Shown piece after piece: positions 12,654-25,709 of a stretch of 64,000 bases of DNA. The position numbers and the translations under genes are program-made. Under the pieces are notes generated by a model. That model saw nothing but the letters and a program-made list of their open reading frames with translations, did not search any database and was not told the DNA's origin. The stretch is taken from contig JAQFVV010000185.1 in the NCBI GenBank assembly GCA_028023455.1, forward strand, positions 1,503,239 to 1,567,238, given 5' to 3'. The first letter of the stretch is position 1. Each line of letters opens with the position of its first letter. The stretch is from Epiperipatus broadwayi (Eukaryota > Onychophora > Udeonychophora > Euonychophora > Peripatidae).

Positions 12654-12712
12654 TAAATACAAGCATTAGCAAGTTTTTAACTTGTTTTTTGTTTTTCATA
12701 TATATATATATA

Positions 12713-12843
12713 TGGGAGATGATGGTCTGAACCAACTGTTGAGTGCTAGTTCAGCATAAAGTTCATATATTGGAGATCACTTATCTTTTTACATGTATAT
12801 GGCCATCAGTTCAAGTTTAGCATAGACAATATACTTATATTTG

Positions 12844-12848
<5 letters not shown>
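12713..12848 (+). repeat. Third, partial unit of the ~460 bp repeat
   Basis: GGGAGATGATGGTCTGAACC through AGTTTAGCATAGACAATATA matches the end of units at 9.75-9.95 kb and 10.22-10.29 kb. It probably continues the unit interrupted by LTR-like copy B. Confidence 0.65.

Positions 12849-12898
<50 letters not shown>
12849..12898. repeat. (TA)n microsatellite
   Basis: About 25 TA units, closed by TTGCAACGG. Confidence 0.95.
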
Positions 12899-12899
<1 letters not shown>

Positions 12900-13590
12900 C
12901 AACGGCAGTATGTGTAATATTTTGAGAAGACATATTTTATTGAAACATTATTGATCAAGTTATTAAAATTGTTTTGAAAGTAAACCAGAGACAGTTAAAA
13001 TTGTTTTGTAAATAAAATAAAAGTAATTAAAATACCAGTATTATTTTTTAATAAACAAAAACTAATTAACGTTAAAATTAGACCATTTTGAGAAGCTGGC
13101 CAGATTAACAGACAGTTAATGAAAACATTTTTGAAAATAGTAAATGAAGAATGTAGATAAACTATAAAAGAGTTTAAAATCAAAACAAGTACGGATTACA
13201 CTAGCATGATTATTAAAGATAGAAGAGACCTTAACTATCTATTTTAAAAATCAGATTTAAAAGAAGTGCAGTTTTTTTCATGTCTAATAGTTGTTTGACA
13301 CAATTTAATCATGAATCAATGCAATTCATTTAAAACAATAATTAATCATATTATGGCTATTCTTTGATTTGTACAAAATGCTAAGACACACTAAAAGTGT
13401 ATCTGCTTTGTCATCATGCAACAATTTTTTAGCATTGATGGCCATCAAATGTGCTGACAAAGCATACAAAGTATCTGCCTACCCACCATAATGTTCTGTA
13501 ACTCATCAAAACCTATTATAAGTTAGACAAATTCACTACCATCATTCAAGTAAATTGAAGAAAATTATCTATCAGTTGTGTTCAAAGTAG
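12899..13590. other. AT-rich DNA, no supported feature
   Basis: No gene or repeat was recognised. A short, moderately GC-richer patch at 13390-13510 has no interpretable frame. Confidence 0.45.
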
Positions 13591-13591
13591 T

Positions 13592-13655
13592 AAATCAAAT
13601 GAAGCCTAGACTATATATATATATATATATATATAGTCTAGGCTTCATTTGATTT
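13592..13655. repeat. Perfect 64 bp palindrome with (TA)n core
   Basis: AAATCAAATGAAGCCTAGAC leads into (TA)n and back out as GTCTAGGCTTCATTTGATTT. This is a perfect inverted repeat that could extrude as a cruciform. Confidence 0.9.
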
Positions 13656-13702
13656 ATTGGTTTCATATATATATATATAGACTATACATATGAAACCAAT
13701 AA
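13656..13702. repeat. Second adjacent hairpin
   Basis: ATTGGTTTCATAT and ATATGAAACCAAT flank a (TA)n/GACTATAC loop directly after the first palindrome. Confidence 0.85.
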
Positions 13703-14167
13703 AAAAGTTGTCATACCTCTATAATAGAAGAACATTCAGATAAATATATATTTATAATGAAATATCTGAGAATTCTGAATACATATGTGCATGTTCAATA
13801 AATAATACCAGTAAGATTTTAATTAATTAAAAGATCACGAAAAACAATATGAAATAAATGTATTTTTTTTTTTAATTTTTATTATTATTACTATTGTTAT
13901 TATTATTGTTGTTGTTTAGAGTTTGTAGGAAAACTGAACCTGAATCATATATGGCTCACAAAAAATATTTATAAAATTTGTTTTCCTGCTAAAAAGTGTT
14001 GAGGAGAAAAGATTTTAATTATAGTATCATTGGCTCTTCTTATATGTTAGCTTTATAAAACATCTGTTTAGTTGAAACATGAACTATTTTAATTTAATTG
14101 TCAATTTTATATTTTATAGTATTTGTTAAGATAGCTACTAAATTCGCTTAATAAGTTCTACAATATC

Positions 14168-14252
14168 AAATTAAAAATAATCAATTTAAAATAAAATTGA
14201 AATCGACCAGTTGTCTATTTCAATTTTATTTTAAAATGATTATTTTTAATTT
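14168..14252. repeat. 36 bp-arm hairpin with 13 nt loop
   Basis: The arms at 14168-14203 and 14217-14252 are reverse complements with a single mismatch. The loop is CGACCAGTTGTCT. No homologous copy was noticed in the window. Confidence 0.85.
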
Positions 14253-14259
14253 TATATAT

Positions 14260-16640
14260 GGAAGGCACCATTATGGACAAATTTTATCAATGAAATTTGA
14301 TCAATCAAAGTAATATAAAATTAACGTCTTTGGTTCTGTAAATTGGTGCTAAAGATTTGAATCTTGGATGTGCAAAATAATTCTATAAATTGTAATGCTG
14401 AAGATCATTACATATCAAAACAAATTAAAACACTCTTTAATTAAAATTTGATACTGTTTTTATTTTTGTTGAAAGATAATAATGATTAAGAAATATAACT
14501 GATAAATTGCAGATTTCAAGTTAGCTAAGTTTAGAACATACTTAGTTTGATCATCCTCACAATTTATGTTAATAATTCTTACTATTAATAATATGGCCAA
14601 TGTTAGTAAGTACATTTTCATGAATGAATATAGATATTATTTAACATTTTAATGGCCTTTATGAATTATACAATTACTAAAGAGATATGTCTACATATGG
14701 CCATTTGTATTATTATATTTATTTGCGAGTATGTTTTGCTTATTCATATTTTTAATATTCACATAGCTTGAAATTATTAACTATTTTATTATCCACTTTT
14801 TCCAATAAAATCTTTAGCTCTTACTATTCAAATATACGATGTTATGGAGTATTCCATATTATATATATATAGTTTAAATATAATAAAATTAAAGCTTTCG
14901 AGTAACAAATAAACATTTTCCCCCAAAAATCCATAAAAACAAAATAAAAGTTATTTAATGACGCATGAGACAGTGAGTTAGTAAAATAATTGAGTGGTTT
15001 ATTTTATTTGCTTTTAAGTAAAAGTACAACGGGAAATAGTTCAATAATTTGAGCATAATTGTTTTAAAAAAATTTTAAAGACGTGATAGCGCGAAATATT
15101 ATTTTAGTAATCTCTAATATTACTATCAAAACCTTAAATAATGTCTTGTTAAAAAAACAACTTAATAATTTTCATAATTATTTAGAAAATTTAATATAAT
15201 TTTTCATCAATTATTTGTAAAACTTTAAATTAGAAAAAAGATTTTAAATATCCTATAAATAATAATACATTGCAATATTGTAAATTGCCCGTTTGAAAAA
15301 ATGATTTTATTTTCAACTTCTTTAATAGAAAACCAAAATGGTTAATTGAATAAATATAAGACTTAAATAATTTCCAGTAAATCTAAATAATAATTAGCTT
15401 ATATAACAAAATGTTAAATAGATCATTATGAAATGAGTCAGCTCACTTACAAAAATAAAAATAGTTAAGGAAATTGATGTAAAACAAGATTGTGATATCT
15501 TAAACAGTTATTTGCATCTAATCTCAGCCTCATCATTAGTTGAAAAAAATATTTAACAGTTTAATCGCAACAGTAAAGTAAGTTGGTGTTCAAGTAAAGT
15601 CATTGGTCTACTTAAATCATGTAGTTGTCTTCATGCAAAGTATCACTTCATAATACGTTTCACTTAACTAGAAAAACCCGGTAATCTTCATCAAAGTTGG
15701 TTATATTTTTATTAGCAGTATAAACAGTGTACAAAATGCAGTACTAATTACCGGGCTGAATAACTATATAACATTAATGTACCATTGCTAACTCTTCCAC
15801 AAATATAATTTTCATCTTGAAATAGATCCTCTTCTCCTGAATATAATTATGTTCAGACTCTAGACTTCATCTAGTCATAAGTGATCAATCATTTTGAATT
15901 GTCACCTTAAACTATTGTCAGGTAAAATATCAATAACTTCCATATATATATATATATGGACATAGAATGACTTAAAAAAAGTAAAAAGTTAGAAAGAGAA
16001 AAACAAAATATATATATATTTAAAAAGTAAAAAGAAATAGTTAATTTATTAGGTAAAATGCAAATATATGTTTACTTTTATAAAATCAAAGGATGGAGTA
16101 AAACCTATTAAATGTAGGAATTTATTTTAAATTTAAGATTTAAAAGCACCCTTATCTGCTCAATTTGAACAAAAAAATAAATTATAAGGATTATTTAAAA
16201 AAAGGAAACAAAAGAATAAATTAGTATCAACTGTAAGAGTAACTATAAAGTTTCTTTTAAAAGAATTATGTGTAACTTAATAATTAGCAATCTAAATTAT
16301 CTGATCTGATGAAATGTATTACAATTGGGCATTTCTAATTGCTTAGATAATAAATTGATCAAAACTGTAATTAAAATTTTTGAAGAGAAAATTAACTAAT
16401 TAAAAAAATGGAAAATTAATTAATTAATGTTGACAAAGTTATATAAGCTACAAATGTCCTATTGTTTTATGCTCATTTTCATTCTGATTCTTCTAACAAG
16501 TTTTACTGTGAGAAGTATATAACACTTGCTGAGGTTTGCTGTCAGTTAGTCAGAATTGCACTGTCAATTATTCATTCTACTGAAAACTATCAGAAAAAAT
16601 AATAATAAAACAATTATAATAAAATAAAAGTTAAAATTGG
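14260..16640. other. AT-rich DNA, no supported gene
   Basis: I see no coding region. A short inverted motif, CCCGGTAAT at about 15677 and ATTACCGGG at about 15748, flanks roughly 60 nt. A patch at 16495-16590 may be leader sequence of the Gag-bearing element downstream, but nothing confirms it. Confidence 0.4.
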
Positions 16641-16694
16641 TGAGAGATGCGAGAGGTGAGAAAATGGCCAAAATTAAAACATTATTGGTGAAGC

Positions 16695-16698
<4 letters not shown>

Positions 16699-16765
<67 letters not shown>

Positions 16766-16797
16766 GAAGTAAAATAGCAGAGAGAGAGAGAGAGAGA
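16699..16797. repeat. (TA)n followed by (GA)n microsatellites
   Basis: About 32 TA units to 16762, then a short spacer, then about nine GA units (16780-16797). Confidence 0.95.
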
Positions 16798-16879
16798 GTA
16801 TAGTCAGATGTATAAAAATAGATATATTAAAACAGTCATAATATTATTCAAAAAAAAAAAAACTAAATAATGTAAATGC

Positions 16880-18370
16880 ATACTAGAGCACAAATAAAAA
16901 TGGAAACTCAGGACAAAGAATTAGAAAATATTCCCAGTGAAGAATAACAACAACAATGTCAAAATGAAAAGTAGTAATTGTCAAATAAGCTAGAAATCAG
17001 TGACATTGTGATAATAGTAAATAAAATATTTAAAAACAAACTGAAGAACTAAAAACAAACAAAAAGAAATAGTTGAAGAAAGTAAAAAGCAAACTGAAGA
17101 ACTTATAAATCAACAAACAGACACAGCTGGAGAAAGTAAAAAACAAAGTGAAGAACTTACAAATCAATAAAAAGAACAGCTGAAGAAAGTAAAAAAAAAA
17201 ACAATATAAAAACACAAATAAAAAATTAGAAAGTCAAGCTGAAATGCTTGAAAAATTAGAACAGCAAATTAAGACAGCGTATGAGAAATTGCAAACGGAA
17301 ATTATGATAGAAATCAGTGGAAATATAAAGCAGGTTGAAAGCTAAATAGAAACAACTTACCAGAAAGTAGAAAAATCTAAAGTAGTACAAGGGAAAAAAA
17401 TAGAGCTATTGCAGGAAGTAATAATAGGAAATAAACTAAAATGAATAGTAGAACATATAAGGGTTAAAATAAATCATTTAGCTGAGAAGATAGATAAAAT
17501 CAAATGTACAAAATAAACATGTTAAGCAATTGGAAAATTTAATGCTAGTAATGGTGAGCAGGAGAGTGTGTGAATATAAGCATACAGATGCAATGTCATA
17601 ATCCTTTGATAGTAAACCAATTTCTGAAAATAAGAATCTTTTCATGTTATGTAGAGGAGGCCACCAGAGAACATATTGGAAGCTTGGAATGATACTTCAT
17701 ATTGAACCAGCTTAGTATGAAGGTCATGATCACTATCATCTGCAACTATTTTCAGGGTGCTTGGCAGGCATGATGGGACTCCCTGTTTAATAAACCAACA
17801 ATTTTTCATGAATATAAAAAAGCCCTACTAGCTCACTAATGGAGCAAAGAGTGTCTGGAAATTATTAGACACCAGGCATCACAGGATAAATGGTGACCTT
17901 TCATTCATTTCTTCCACAAACAAATAACCAAGTTACATGATTTATTGACCAGCTCACTATCTGAATAACAAATTGTTAGGACAGTGTGGCACAATTTCCC
18001 TCATAATGTTGAATAAATGCTTATTGCAACTTAAAGAAAGATAGTTAAGCAGATAGTCAACTTACTATGTGCTTTTAATAACATCAGGCCTAGAAATGAG
18101 GACAAAAGTGGGAATTTAAATCCCAGCCAAAAGAACAAACTGTAAATGCAATGAAATTAGGTCTTAGGAAAAATTAATGGAGTGGATCCAGAAAAGAGAA
18201 ATTTTCTCATAGTCCTGTGAGAACAAAAATCTTCAAGCAGATTGAAAGTGATTCAGATCTCACTCAGCCTAAACAACATGGAAAACCAAGAGATGATTTA
18301 CAATGCCCCTACATGAGTGGCTACTCCAGAAAATATTACAAAAAATAACCACCTGCTTAAAGCTAAATTA
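16880..18370 (+). pseudogene. Ty3/mag-like Gag pseudogene
   Basis: This is a plus-strand coding remnant broken by several stops and frameshifts. In order: an 18-residue repeat read three times (17040-17215, e.g. EESKKQTEELINQQTD); a coiled-coil-like run (KLEQQIKTAYEKLQTE); a capsid-like region (VEEATRENILEAWND at about 17655; LAGMMGLPVNKPTIF then KKALLAH and KECLEIIRHQASQDKW at 17760-17890); and a possible zinc-knuckle relic, CPYMSGYSRKYY, at 18304. The coiled coil followed by a W-x-D...L-x-G-x-A capsid pattern and single knuckle fits mag-lineage Gag. No Pol follows and no LTR pair was identified. The element is dead. Confidence 0.55.
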
Positions 18371-18419
18371 TCGATAATATTGAGGCTCAGGCTGCACTTA
18401 GAAAAATGACTCCAGATTA

Positions 18420-20040
18420 CATACTAAAATGAGTTAAAATAGAAATGTATTAAAATGATTTATATTTGAATACAAATAAGCTTTTTAAAAAGAAAATTAA
18501 TAATAAGCGTTCAAAGTACCAATCAGACTAATGGCATACAAGATTTTATGAATAACCCAGCTTATAAGTCTGATATGTATACATAGCAAAGTATGACAAA
18601 ATAAATAGAAAAGAAAAGTGTATTCAAAGAAAAAATAAATAAAATAATATTACATATCAGATGTTAATGAAAAATAAACCAAGTTATGTCTCACAACATG
18701 CTATACACATCTGTTTAGCAGGGTAGGAATGACTTCTTTCTTTTCACTACATTGGTCTGGAAATCTTCATCATCAATATCTGCTGGACCTGAGTGATTTA
18801 CATTTCAACTGCTTGGATGCATCTGGATGGGTGCACTGAAGTGGGCTTCTATCCCATAATCATCTTGTTGGTTGATGTAGAAAATGTCTTCATCTTGTGT
18901 TTGATAATGCTGTGGCAATCAGATGAACACTGCTATTTACTTTATTAAAATAAATTCAGTAAAGAGGCAGCTCTGTGCTCTTTCTTAACAGTTCATGTCT
19001 TATAAATAGTGATTGTAGCCATCACCATTCAATTATTATGTCAATATTCCATAGCCAAGGTAGTCTGCATAAGTAACCTCTGCATTAATTTGGAGTCATA
19101 AAATATTTGCAGTGACTACAAATATAAGGATAGTCAGCGTGCAATGATCACACAATGTATTCTAAAAAGCTTAGGTTGCTTTGGTAATCTCTCTGGTTAT
19201 ATCTCTACAAGTCTCTGGAAAAAAGACTATCTCCAGGACCTGGTGAACAGTATATATAGAAGCTCCATTACACAGTCAATTTGATTATCCCTCCCCCCTT
19301 TGAATAATTGCCTCAAGTTTCTATCTAGGTGGCTAATTGATTTAAAATAATTTACATAGCTTTTTTTTAAAGAATGTTATCTTTAATTAATGTTATATAT
19401 TTTTTTAAATTTAATTTTATCTGGGTGACTCAGATCACTATACTGACAAACATAAGTTTCAAATTTAAATACAAAAAAAAAAAAACTATACAACAAATAA
19501 ATAAGATTTTTTTATATCTGCATTGGCTTCCAAATTCTTTGAACTCTTTTGTTTGTAAAAATAAGAGTACAAAGCAGGATGCCATTAATACATTAGTGTA
19601 TTTTTTATATTTGATAAAACAATAGCCACCTGATTTTTTTTAACACATTGGAATATTTACAATTACTTTTTAATTATTTTATATATTTTTATTTCCTTTA
19701 TAACATGTTCCAATACATAAACAACTTTTTATAGAAAAAAATAAGAAAAAAAGATTATAAAATTATAAATGTATTTATTAAAATAACAAAATAAAATGAA
19801 ACAAAACTATTGTATGCATATATATTATAATATTGTGCATCAATTTACAATTTGGGAGTTAATATTATTGAGTGTGTGTGGGTAAGAAATATATACAAAG
19901 AGACTTCATCCATTTTATACTATTTATATCATAGCTATGTAAATTAATAATGGTAAATATCTATAACTGAGCTGTAGCTTCAACTATAGCCACCTTATGT
20001 GTAGTCACTCATAGAGTGTCCAGCACTATATATATATATA
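18420..20040. other. Unassigned DNA after the Gag remnant
   Basis: 18700-19290 is noticeably richer in G+C and contains scattered short frames without recognisable domains. It could be further transposon debris. 19330-20040 is AT-rich low complexity. Confidence 0.35.
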
Positions 20041-21902
20041 TATTGTACCATTACCTTATCTCTACATATTTGCAATAATTTTTGTCTAAAAACTATTAAT
20101 ATACAATTTTCATAAATAATACAAGGTTTCAAAATTAATTGTAAAAAAAAAAAAAAACATAAAAATAAAATCATTATGACTAAAATAAGTTTCCTAAAAA
20201 GAAATGAAGGTTTTAATAAATAAATAATATGTAAGTCAAAATAAGTTTGAGAGAATTGTTGTTTATAAAAGATTAGAGTTGTTTTTTTTTTAAAAAGAAA
20301 ATACAGGTATCCTGGGGGAAAATTAAACCCTGCATCATTTGTAAAGTTTTGAAAATTAATTTAAGAGTAATTCGGGGGAAAAGAATATAACATAGAAAAG
20401 CTAAAACTATAAAAATTTGAAAATAAATATTTTACATGAAATTTAAATACTCTCTTTTCATTTAAATTGAAGAAATTAAAATATATGTGTGCTTAAAATA
20501 AGAAATTGAATTTGTTTTAAAAAATGAAAAATAAAGTTTGTAATATAAAAATGAAGTTAAATTCAAAGATGGCTACAAATAAAAAATGGGAATAATTAAA
20601 AAGTATATTCTTATCCTAAGTAAATTAATATAATGATGAATGTGAACAGATAATGGGAATTTAATTAATACATTTAATCAATAAGAATGTTAATCAAGCT
20701 GAACAATAAGAATAATAACATATAAATAATCCTGGAAAAGGAGTCATCATTAGCATATCAGATAATCTTTCAGCAATGTTATTCCAATCAATACAAATAA
20801 ATTTTATTTTTGTGAATGCCAAGAAAAACATATGTTGTTAATCAGAAGTATGCCACTGTGCTCTAGTCACTGACCATCCTAGAATATCTAAGAGTCTCCA
20901 ATTATCCACAATGAATATCTAACAATCTGAAATGTTTAAACATTTGTCTGCCAGATTGAAATGCAGCAAAAAACCATATTTGTCACCAATCTAATTTTCA
21001 ACCGGTTGGTACAACCTACATCATACAGGACGAAGCAGCCTTATATCCAGAGAAACATTTAAAGATCCTAAAGAGAACAGTAATTATTTTTATTATTATT
21101 CCCATTCCCATTGTGTCATAGTTTATTACTGTAGCCATTGCAATCTTTGAAGCCTCCAGATCAGTGTAATAAATGAACTCTATAACTAGCATAAAAAGAA
21201 CTATTTATGTGCATTTATTGAAAGCAGCAAACATTCCCAGGACTGTTCCAAATCATATAAACCAGTAACTTATCGAAACTGTGTGTGCATGATATATATG
21301 TTTTAATGTTTGATAATTATCTATGCCTTATGTTTATTGATAGTATGTGTGCATTATATATGATGTTATGTATTATTATTTTATTCAAAGAAGAATTGAT
21401 AAATGGATTCATAAATTAGTTCTTAGTTAATTTTAAAATATTTAAAATAATTAAATTTTTGGAAAGTAGTATGTGTCAGTCGATTCTTTTATTCATACCA
21501 CTAATTAAAGCAGTTTATTGTTATATTACCCTTTTGATTGGGCTAGTCATGGGGTATTTTGAGTGCTGGGTTATGGGCCTACTGTCTAGGCATGTTAGTT
21601 AATTCTTGTAATTAGCTGGTGCCTGAGGTTTACCTCTAAATAAATAAAATGTTTTGGATGGTAGATGTTTGAATCTAACAGTCAAGGTGGACCGTGGTCT
21701 GGAAATGTGATTGGGTCATGCTTTGCATAACTCAGTCTAACCATGAGTATCATTGATAGCTCTGCTATTGATGGTATTCTTCCCTCTGCTTGAAGGCCTG
21801 GTCCATTCATGTAATATTTAAAATATAAAAATATAAAAATTAAAGTTATGTTAAAAAAAGTTTAAAACCCAATTAAGCAATTCCATTTGAATGGACCCAG
21901 TT

Positions 21903-21904
<2 letters not shown>

Positions 21905-21992
<88 letters not shown>
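21905..21992. repeat. (TA)n microsatellite
   Basis: About 44 uninterrupted AT units after CCCAGTTCA. Confidence 0.97.
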
Positions 21993-21994
<2 letters not shown>

Positions 21995-21999
21995 CATAA

Positions 22000-23940
22000 C
22001 TTTTGTTAATTTTAGTAATGACTTAATCAAAAACTATAATCATATATTTTTTGCAATCTTATTGTTTTATATAATAAACAATTAAAATGATATCTTAATA
22101 CATTATACAGTCATATATCTTTTATTGAATGATGTATTGTGAATAGGATGAAGATATTTAATTTCTTTTAATCTTTCTAAGAACTTTTTCAAGTATTAAC
22201 TGTAGTTACTTTTTTAACTGCATGTGGATTCATATTAAAAATTTTATGGGAGTAAATGGTCTCTATGTCACATCTGGTGTGCACAATAATTTGTGGTTGA
22301 TATACCACTAATCTTAGAAAAAAGTTATAAAATCTATTATTGCGCACCTAAATATTACAAAGTTCATCTCAAACAGAAAATTATTAATATAAAAATAAGC
22401 ATGTAACCCAAACAGTTCTTTTAAGTGGATTATATGATGGTTGACTTTATTCTATAAATATTTTGAAAATAAAATTAAGCAGCTGGTTTAATGATGTGTT
22501 GGTATGATCGATTCTAGAGATCAAAATCCAAAAATCATGATTCCATTCTCATTTGGGTTTTGAACTACATGTAGCCTTTCCAGTAATTAACAATTTGATT
22601 ATTTTTGTTAAAAAAACCATAATATTATAGTGTAAAATAAACAAAACAGATGTAATCTCAACTAATTGTTTTAAGTAATCAAAGCAAATATTTTAAAGTA
22701 CTAACAATAGAGATATAGTGTTTATAACCTCCAAGATAATTAGACATTATAATAGAAATTGTTATATAACATTATATAACATTTGTAATAAAAGGGCATT
22801 GATATGCATATATACAATAATGCTAAACATTTTTATTTATTAAAGCAAGAATATTATAGTCATATAGGCCAAATTAATATTCAAGGCTTGGAAAAAAATC
22901 TAATAATTTCATCACATTAAGTAATTGAAGGTTTTTTTTTCAGGTATGAAATAAACACATAGTAGATACGTATATATTACTTCAGGCAACAAACATTAGA
23001 AGGAATATTAATTATAGTAAAAATTAAAATATGAAATTTTAAAAAGCTATTACCATAATAATAATTAACAGAAAATGTAGCACTGTCAAAGAGTTTAAGA
23101 GAACTTTGAAATTCCAATGATTGATTTTACTTATTATGATGACAAACTGACAATGATAAATTGAACATTTTATCTAACAGTGACAGTTATAGAGCAGTAA
23201 TTTTTCTCTATTGAAAAAAATGTCTTCCAGTTAAAATAACTATCAAACATTAAAAAAAATCTAAGTTCAATTACTTTCTACAAATGTGTAGCACTTGTAG
23301 AACTTATTACCCACGTTTTATATTATTTAGAATTTTATCAAGTTTGAATAAATAAACATTTGCAATATTGTTGAGCGGTTCATTATTGTAAATGAACTAC
23401 ATCACTCCCTAACTACCATTTCTGACAATTCTTAGTATTTTTAAATATTGAGCAAGTCAGATATAGCCAAGTAAAAGGAAAACAGGGTCAACAGTTTTAA
23501 CATTCTTTATGCTTGATCAGACTCTCAGAACAATCAAGAAAATGTTTTAAAAGCTTTTACATGCTGTTAAAATACTTCTGTCAATCCCTAACATAGCCTC
23601 CATAGTGAAAGAGTAAATACTTAATAAACACTTTTAAGATAAGAGAAAATAGTATAAAAAGTTATTATTTTAAATAAAAATACTTTTTTAAAAGTTTAAA
23701 CTTCTAAATCCCTCCAAAATATATTAAATAATAAACTACTTGATAAATGTAGGTTATACTTTTATAATAAAATATTTAATAATATAGAAGTTTACATGAT
23801 TGTAGGTTTATAAAATGATGGAATAATTGGTTCCTTTTATTAAAACTTTTCTCTTTTATTTTCACCAACTTTATTTTTTGTCAAATACATTTGCTGAATT
23901 ATGATTTAATCTATTATATATTTAAACTTAAAAAAAAATT
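22000..23940. other. AT-rich DNA, no supported feature
   Basis: No gene or recognised repeat. There are numerous short A- and T-runs. Confidence 0.5.
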
Positions 23941-23963
23941 AAGTCCTTTTTTTTTTATTTCAG

Positions 23964-24010
23964 AAAATAGGAGTAATTCACATCAGTGGTAGAAATGGCA
24001 TCTTCAGAAA
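23964..24010 (+). CDS. Candidate short 5' exon (MASSE...)
   Basis: A strong pyrimidine tract and acceptor (CCTTTTTTTTTTATTTCAG, ending 23963) is followed by 47 nt and a consensus donor, GTAAGA, at 24011. The 47 nt contain one ATG at 23995 in good context (AGAAATGGC), giving Met-Ala-Ser-Ser-Glu and one nucleotide of the next codon. This is the architecture of a leader/first-coding exon spliced to downstream exons. No upstream or downstream exon is proven. In DNA this T-rich, acceptor-like sequences also arise by chance. Confidence 0.3.
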
Positions 24011-25114
24011 GTAAGACTCTTAGATCAAACTCCAACTAATGAAAATGGAAAAAAAAAACTAAACTCAAATTCTACAGAGACACTCTACCTTTTACTTTGT
24101 TCTTGAATAAAAAATTATCTCTTTGTTAATATAATCATGTACTATATAAATTTAAGGAAATTAAATGAGTAACCAAAAGTTAACTGTATTTGGTGATTAT
24201 AAACATATTATATATATATAATAAAAGTATTATGTATTATTAAGACAATGTATTAAATAAATTACATATATAATGCTCAAAATTAGCACTTTGGTTAATG
24301 AACAGAATGTTTTATAAGTAATTAAACTTTTTGTTAAAATACAGTACCAAAAGATACAATAAGGTAGGGTGATTCAAATTTCCAAAAAAAATTTTGGCTA
24401 TTGGTTTTCATCAGTGAGAAACATTATATTTGCATACCTATACCCAGTACCGAACAATGCTTTTGTTTATTATACATATTTATAATCTGAAATTCAAACA
24501 CCTTGAACTTTTAAATTCAAGTCAATTTGAACTTAAGACTTGACAAAATTAAATAACTAGAATTAGTGTAAAAAATGGATTGACAATTTCTTATGGCCTA
24601 AGAAATTTGAGTTGAAAATAATGTTAGCAGAACAAATCATATCTCCATTGGTTGGTATATATGATTTCAAATAATAAAATATTATTACAATTAATAATAA
24701 CTGAAGTCCTTAAAATATACAGTTTTTAATCTAGTTTTAGGTTGCTACTCATAATATGTCTATACATATCCATGTCCATCAATTTTGTAAAATATATGAG
24801 AAACGTTAAAGGTGCCTTGTTTATAAAATCTTGTCTCAAGTCACTATATATGGAAAATCTTGTTGTGGGTGAGTATTGAAAGACAGACTGCCAATATAAA
24901 AATGAATGAATTGTGGGAAAATTTATGTATGACATAATTCTTTTTGTTTACATTGCAATGGTTTTTTTGTAATACAATTTGAATCTAGTTGATAACGACT
25001 ACATAAATAGTTGAAAGTCCTTTTATTAAATTATGGTTTATATTTGTTTTTAAAATATTTTTTACTGTATTAATTATTGTATTGTTTTGAATAATTATAT
25101 ATATGGAAAGCAAT

Positions 25115-25185
25115 TAATTTATAAATTATTATTATTAAAATAATAATAACAACGTATCCTCTAATCCTTATTAATATATTATATT
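25115..25185 (+). repeat. Short dispersed repeat (pair with 31905)
   Basis: TTATTATTATTAAAATAATA followed by ...ACNTATCCTMTAATCYTTATTAA recurs at 31905-31965. Identity extends beyond the simple-sequence part into TATCCT and ATTAA. It may be one end of an unidentified element. Confidence 0.4.
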
Positions 25186-25626
25186 TTGAATAGTTATTGT
25201 ATTATACGAAATAACCAGATCTATATATATCGCATATCTTGACATTTTAAAGATATGTGAAGTATGTTATTTTGATAAAATAAATTGTATTTTATTTTTA
25301 AATTGGACTTAGTATTTTATTTGAATATAAGATTATATTTTGCTAATTTAACAAATTTATGTTTATATAATTTGGCTCTCAATGTGGCATGTTAAATAAT
25401 AGCCAGCATATGTATAAAATCTAATGCACCAATGTAACAAATATAGTTTATCATCTTGTGACCTATCAAGTGGTTGAAAATGTTATATCAATATATGTCT
25501 CATAATATGATAAATATTCAATTTCCATCAAATGATGATAACAATCTTAGGTGAATATAATTTCATATATTAGATGAGTATTCAAGATAAATAGATATTT
25601 TGTTTTGTTGTTTATTTTTTTTGTAG

Positions 25627-25709
25627 ACAACCATGGATGGTATAGTAGACTTCAAATTATTGATCACATTATTGTGTTAAATAAATTAGTTAAAATATTT
25701 TTAAAATAA
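25627..25709 (+). CDS. Candidate exon after a T-rich acceptor (speculative)
   Basis: A long T-rich tract ends in TTTTGTAG at 25626. If spliced to the 23964-24010 exon, the phase is compatible: the frame reads NNHGWYSRLQIIDHIIV... and stays open to a stop at 25707-25709. The peptide is not recognised, and an internal donor could end the exon earlier. Confidence 0.15.

Noticed and set aside
17030-17215. Phe-rich minus-strand frame
   Set aside because: Antisense of the Lys/Glu-rich Gag coiled-coil repeat.
20044-21904. Fifth LTR-like copy (TGTACC after (TA)n, TTCA before (TA)n)
   Set aside because: The ends look right, but the CTAGCTCA block is absent at +160 and no internal similarity to the other copies was found.
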